Position numbers and translations under genes: made by a program
Shown: piece after piece, positions 61,534 to 64,000 of the stretch
How positions within the stretch are numbered: position 1 is the first letter of the stretch
Layout of the letters: the number at the start of each line of letters is the position of its first letter
From: Acidobacteriota bacterium
GTDB lineage: Bacteria > Acidobacteriota > Terriglobia > Terriglobales > Acidobacteriaceae
Reading direction: 5' to 3'
Assembly: GCA_016196065.1 (NCBI GenBank)
Contig: JACPYL010000027.1
Coordinates: forward strand, 186,001-250,000
Length of the DNA: 64,000 nt
The notes under the pieces: model-generated
Told to the model about the DNA's origin: nothing
Seen by the model: only the letters and a program-made list of their open reading frames with translations
Databases searched by the model: none

Positions 61534-61645
61534 GTTAGAGGTCTGAGGTTAGATTGTAGAGGTCACAAAACGTACAACCCCAAGTGGCCGTTTCCACGCG
61601 AGGTGTTCCCCTCTTCAATCTCACCTCATACCTCTGACCTTGTTT
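61534..61645. repeat. short-word repeat (GAGGTTAGAGGTCTGAGGTTAG / CCTCATACCTCTGACCTT)
   Basis: GGTTAGAGGTCTGAGGTTAG (left) and CACCTCATACCTCTGACC (right) are complementary in part, around an 80-base centre. Same class as 13968-14009. Confidence 0.7.
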
Positions 61646-61672
61646 TGCGTCTGCCCTTGCTTTGCGCTTGAC

Positions 61673-63106
61673 CTATCTGGGCAAAGGATCAGGCATGGCG
61701 GCGATTGCATATCCCATGACAGCCATGGCTGCGGCGTTTTCGCGCAGTTCCTGGGGATCGACTTTGTCGAGCGTGTCAGCCGGAGTGTGGTGGTAGTCGA
61801 AATATTTCCGGCCATCCTGAATGATGCCAAGGCCAGGCACTCCCGCGTCGACCAGGGGTTCGATATCCGATCCGGGGCTGACGCTGGTAGCTCGCAGCGC
61901 GGTGGAACCAACCGGAAGCAGAACGCTCATGACTGGACGCAGAGCGGCAATTGCCGCGGGCGAGAGCTTCGCGGAGAATCCAAGCGGATGTCCGGCGCCC
62001 GCATCGCTTTCAATGGCTGCGATGTGATTCACCATTTCAGCGGCGTGCGATTTTCCGTACGCTTCGTGACCGCCGCCTCCGTTTTCTTCATCCATCCAGG
62101 CGATCACGCGAAGTGTGCGCCGCGGGCGGATGTGCAGGCGTTGAAGAATTTCTGCTGTCGCCATAGAAATGACAACGCCGGCTCCATCGTCGATGGCTCC
62201 GCGTCCGAGATCCCAGGAATCAAGATGGCCGGAGACGACGACGATCTGTTCCGGATGTTCGCTGCCCTTGATGTCCGCGACGACGTTGTAGCCGGTAGTA
62301 TCCGGCAGGTGTTGCGGAGTCAGCGTGAGATGCATGCGCACGCGTCCCTGCGAAGCAAGGTGGTCGATCAGGTCGGCATCCTCGGCAACGACCGCCGCGG
62401 CTGGCACGGGAGCGGGAAAGCTGAATCCAGTGTGCGGCACGCGATACTCCGCGCCGCCGACTGAACGCACGAGAGCCGCGACACCGCCTGCTTCGGCCAC
62501 CGCCTGTCCACCTTTTGCGCGATACATTACCGCTTCTCCGTAGGCGTCAAAGGCAAGGCCGGCCTGCGCTTTGCGAGTGTCGAAACGAACGTTGAACAGC
62601 ACGATCTTGCCGGCAACTTTGTCACGGCCCAGATCCTTGAGTTCATCAAAACTATGCACGACGATCACGTCGTTCGTGATGCCTTCGGAGGGTGTGGCCG
62701 TGCCTCCGCTGAGCGCGGTCAGAATAATCTTCTGTGTCACCTTCTGCGGCTGATCGGGAAATTCGACGAGTTCAGCTTTTTCTTCGCCGCGTACCCAGTG
62801 AGAAACGCGTGCTTCCTCAAGGTGAACATCGAGTCCGAGTTTGCGCAGTTCGGCACCGACGTATTCCGACGCCGCCTGGGCTTGCGGAGATCCCGATGGC
62901 CGCGGCCCGATATTCTCAGTCAGATGAGCAAGCTGGTGCCACGCGTAATCGCTTGACAGAGCCGCATCGCGAATCGACTGCAGCTGCTCGATCAATTCCT
63001 TGGGTAAGGGGGCCGGAGTGGCCAGGTTGCTCGCTGCGCGGGCTTGCGGCCAGACCGCAGCAGTCAGACAGCCAAAAACGACTAGGGTTCGGGTCAGTTT
63101 TTTCAT
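61673..63106 (-). CDS. M28-family zinc aminopeptidase, secreted
   Basis: 477 residues with a signal peptide (VVFGCLTAAVWPQARA). A PA-like insertion (about 130-250) precedes the M28 catalytic region, where the metal ligands are visible: SGHLDSWDLG (His, Asp), GAIDDGAGV (Asp), WMDEENGGGG (catalytic Glu pair), AIESDAGAG (Asp) and DYHHTPADTL (His). It should release amino acids or dipeptides from peptide ends outside the cytoplasm. Confidence 0.92.
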   Translation of the reverse strand: MKKLTRTLVVFGCLTAAVWPQARAASNLATPAPLPKELIEQLQSIRDAALSSDYAWHQLAHLTENIGPRPSGSPQAQAASEYVGAELRKLGLDVHLEEARVSHWVRGEEKAELVEFPDQPQKVTQKIILTALSGGTATPSEGITNDVIVVHSFDELKDLGRDKVAGKIVLFNVRFDTRKAQAGLAFDAYGEAVMYRAKGGQAVAEAGGVAALVRSVGGAEYRVPHTGFSFPAPVPAAAVVAEDADLIDHLASQGRVRMHLTLTPQHLPDTTGYNVVADIKGSEHPEQIVVVSGHLDSWDLGRGAIDDGAGVVISMATAEILQRLHIRPRRTLRVIAWMDEENGGGGHEAYGKSHAAEMVNHIAAIESDAGAGHPLGFSAKLSPAAIAALRPVMSVLLPVGSTALRATSVSPGSDIEPLVDAGVPGLGIIQDGRKYFDYHHTPADTLDKVDPQELRENAAAMAVMGYAIAAMPDPLPR

Positions 63107-63186
63107 GTCAGGTTCTGTGATTTGTTAGTGCGCTTTCGATTCTACCCTTCAATTTCTGCGTGCGAGATCCATCCGAGGATACAGGA

Positions 63187-64000
63187 TCATTCACGATTTT
63201 GGGTGAGCGGAGGCGGAGGATAGACCGGCAGCTTCTGCTTGGTTGCTTCCGAACGTTTCACTTCCAGTTCGTCGAACAGCAATGCCGGACAGGCAACACT
63301 GAACGTCGCCAGATCGGCGTGATCCTCAATCGCAGGCTCGGTTCCGGCTGCGACCAGATTACTGCGCAGCGACCGCACATCGAGATCGCCAAAAACTCCG
63401 CCGCGTACCAGTTCTTCGTGTCCATCCGCGGTCCAGACTTTGTAGAGGAGGCGCGGCGACAGACGTGGTCCCATCGTTCCCACATACAAACAGTAGGGAA
63501 GCTCGCGCTGCTTGCAGAGGCCTATCAATTTCTTCTTGAGTTCGGAGTCAGCCTGCGGATCGCTCGATTGAATGATCAGATTGCCCGGCGTGGGGAGAGG
63601 CGCAGCTCCCGGCCCGGATCGTCCGTGCCCATTCGACGTGGGAAATCCGCGAATCGGTTGCCGTCCAACCAGGTAAGAGACGAGCTGCCCTTTTTCGATG
63701 AGGGAAACGCGCTGCCCTTTTACTCCTTCGTCGTCCACGACATAATTTCCAAGCAACGGATGACCAGAAATCGACGAAATGGTCGGATCGTCGAACACGG
63801 TGATGAACTCAGGAAGGACACGGCTGTTCAGACTGGAGGACCACCTTCCCGTGGTGCGCGCGTTCTGTCCGAGAGGGGGTTTCTTCCCCAGCAAGTTAGG
63901 CTCGACCAGCTCTGCGAACACTGTGTCGGCTGCATCGTTGGCGAGTAGCACGGGGCCGCGATAATCTTCGTCGACGATCGGAGCGTCGCGTAATTGCTTG
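63187..64000 (-). CDS. TldD/PmbA-family metalloprotease (5' end outside window)
   Basis: The frame stays open to the right edge (KQLRDAPIVDEDYRGPVLLA reads through), so at least 271 C-terminal residues are seen and the start is missing. DYRGPVLL, SGHPLLGNYVVDDEGVKGQR and LVSYLVGRQPIRGFPTSNGH are typical of the C-terminal TldD/PmbA fold. Such proteins process peptides or modified peptides. The M28 gene starts 80 bases further on, in the same direction. Confidence 0.85.
   Translation of the reverse strand, partial: KQLRDAPIVDEDYRGPVLLANDAADTVFAELVEPNLLGKKPPLGQNARTTGRWSSSLNSRVLPEFITVFDDPTISSISGHPLLGNYVVDDEGVKGQRVSLIEKGQLVSYLVGRQPIRGFPTSNGHGRSGPGAAPLPTPGNLIIQSSDPQADSELKKKLIGLCKQRELPYCLYVGTMGPRLSPRLLYKVWTADGHEELVRGGVFGDLDVRSLRSNLVAAGTEPAIEDHADLATFSVACPALLFDELEVKRSEATKQKLPVYPPPPLTQNRE

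Overview
The window (about 58-60 % GC by eye, dense with genes on both strands) looks like a chromosomal core segment of an acidobacterium, probably class Terriglobia. This is inferred from the gene set (DUF6580, kelch and TPR secreted proteins, split DsbD module), the cdaA-cdaR-glmM and tRNA-tuf-secE-nusG-rplKAJL-rpoBC blocks, and several families of palindromic intergenic repeats. No 16S gene is present, so the phylum is inferred, not proven. No prophage, insertion sequence, CRISPR array or integrase was found.

Layout. 1-5.8 kb: membrane and lipid-associated genes (VTT/DedA, DUF6580, DUF457, a diacylglycerol-kinase-like enzyme), a secreted TPR protein and a GNAT acetyltransferase. 5.9-10 kb: xseA, then the c-di-AMP/cell-wall set cdaA-cdaR-glmM. 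10.2-14 kb: an OmpR-type regulator overlapping a degenerate histidine kinase, a secreted amidohydrolase, a CBS-pair protein and a DoxX protein. 14-17.2 kb (minus strand): ccdA, a TlpA thioredoxin and a DsbD N-domain protein, together a three-gene DsbD equivalent, then an unknown membrane-anchored protein. 17.5-33.3 kb: tRNA-Thr(TGT), tRNA-Tyr, a 58-codon two-helix membrane ORF, tRNA-Thr(GGT), tRNA-Gly, a 112-residue unknown protein, tuf, rpmG, tRNA-Trp, secE, nusG, rplK, rplA, rplJ, rplL, rpoB and rpoC, closed by a good intrinsic terminator. 33.4-36.8 kb: a BrkB/YihY protein, pyruvate kinase and a KANL3/Tex30-like hydrolase. 36.7-45.2 kb (minus strand): cheX and the flagellar genes flgF-G-A-H-I-J-M-N-K-L, with a near-consensus sigma-28 promoter directly before flgM. 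45.3-50.9 kb: DUF177-rpmF-plsX-fabD (minus strand) and rpsA. 51-54.9 kb: a Tat-exported ferritin-like protein, then a fluoride riboswitch controlling crcB and a DUF190 gene, and a MATE exporter. 54.9-64 kb: GH5 glycosidase, alpha/beta hydrolase, class V aminotransferase, a YfgM-like protein, a kelch protein, a Spy-like protein, a DksA/TraR zinc-finger protein, an M28 peptidase and a partial TldD/PmbA protein.

Most noteworthy items: (1) the RNA polymerase beta subunit carries an eight-cysteine, two-zinc-ribbon insertion near residues 80-136; (2) a textbook fluoride riboswitch with a plausible ribosome-site-sequestering hairpin precedes crcB-DUF190; (3) the sigma-28 promoter splits the flagellar run into an early part (flgFGAHIJ) and a late part (flgMNKL); (4) the OmpR-type regulator is paired with a soluble kinase that keeps an H-box but lacks the ATP-binding boxes; (5) two uncharacterised small ORFs lie inside the tRNA-tuf cluster; (6) short-word, self-complementary repeats sit between the genes of the translation/transcription operon.
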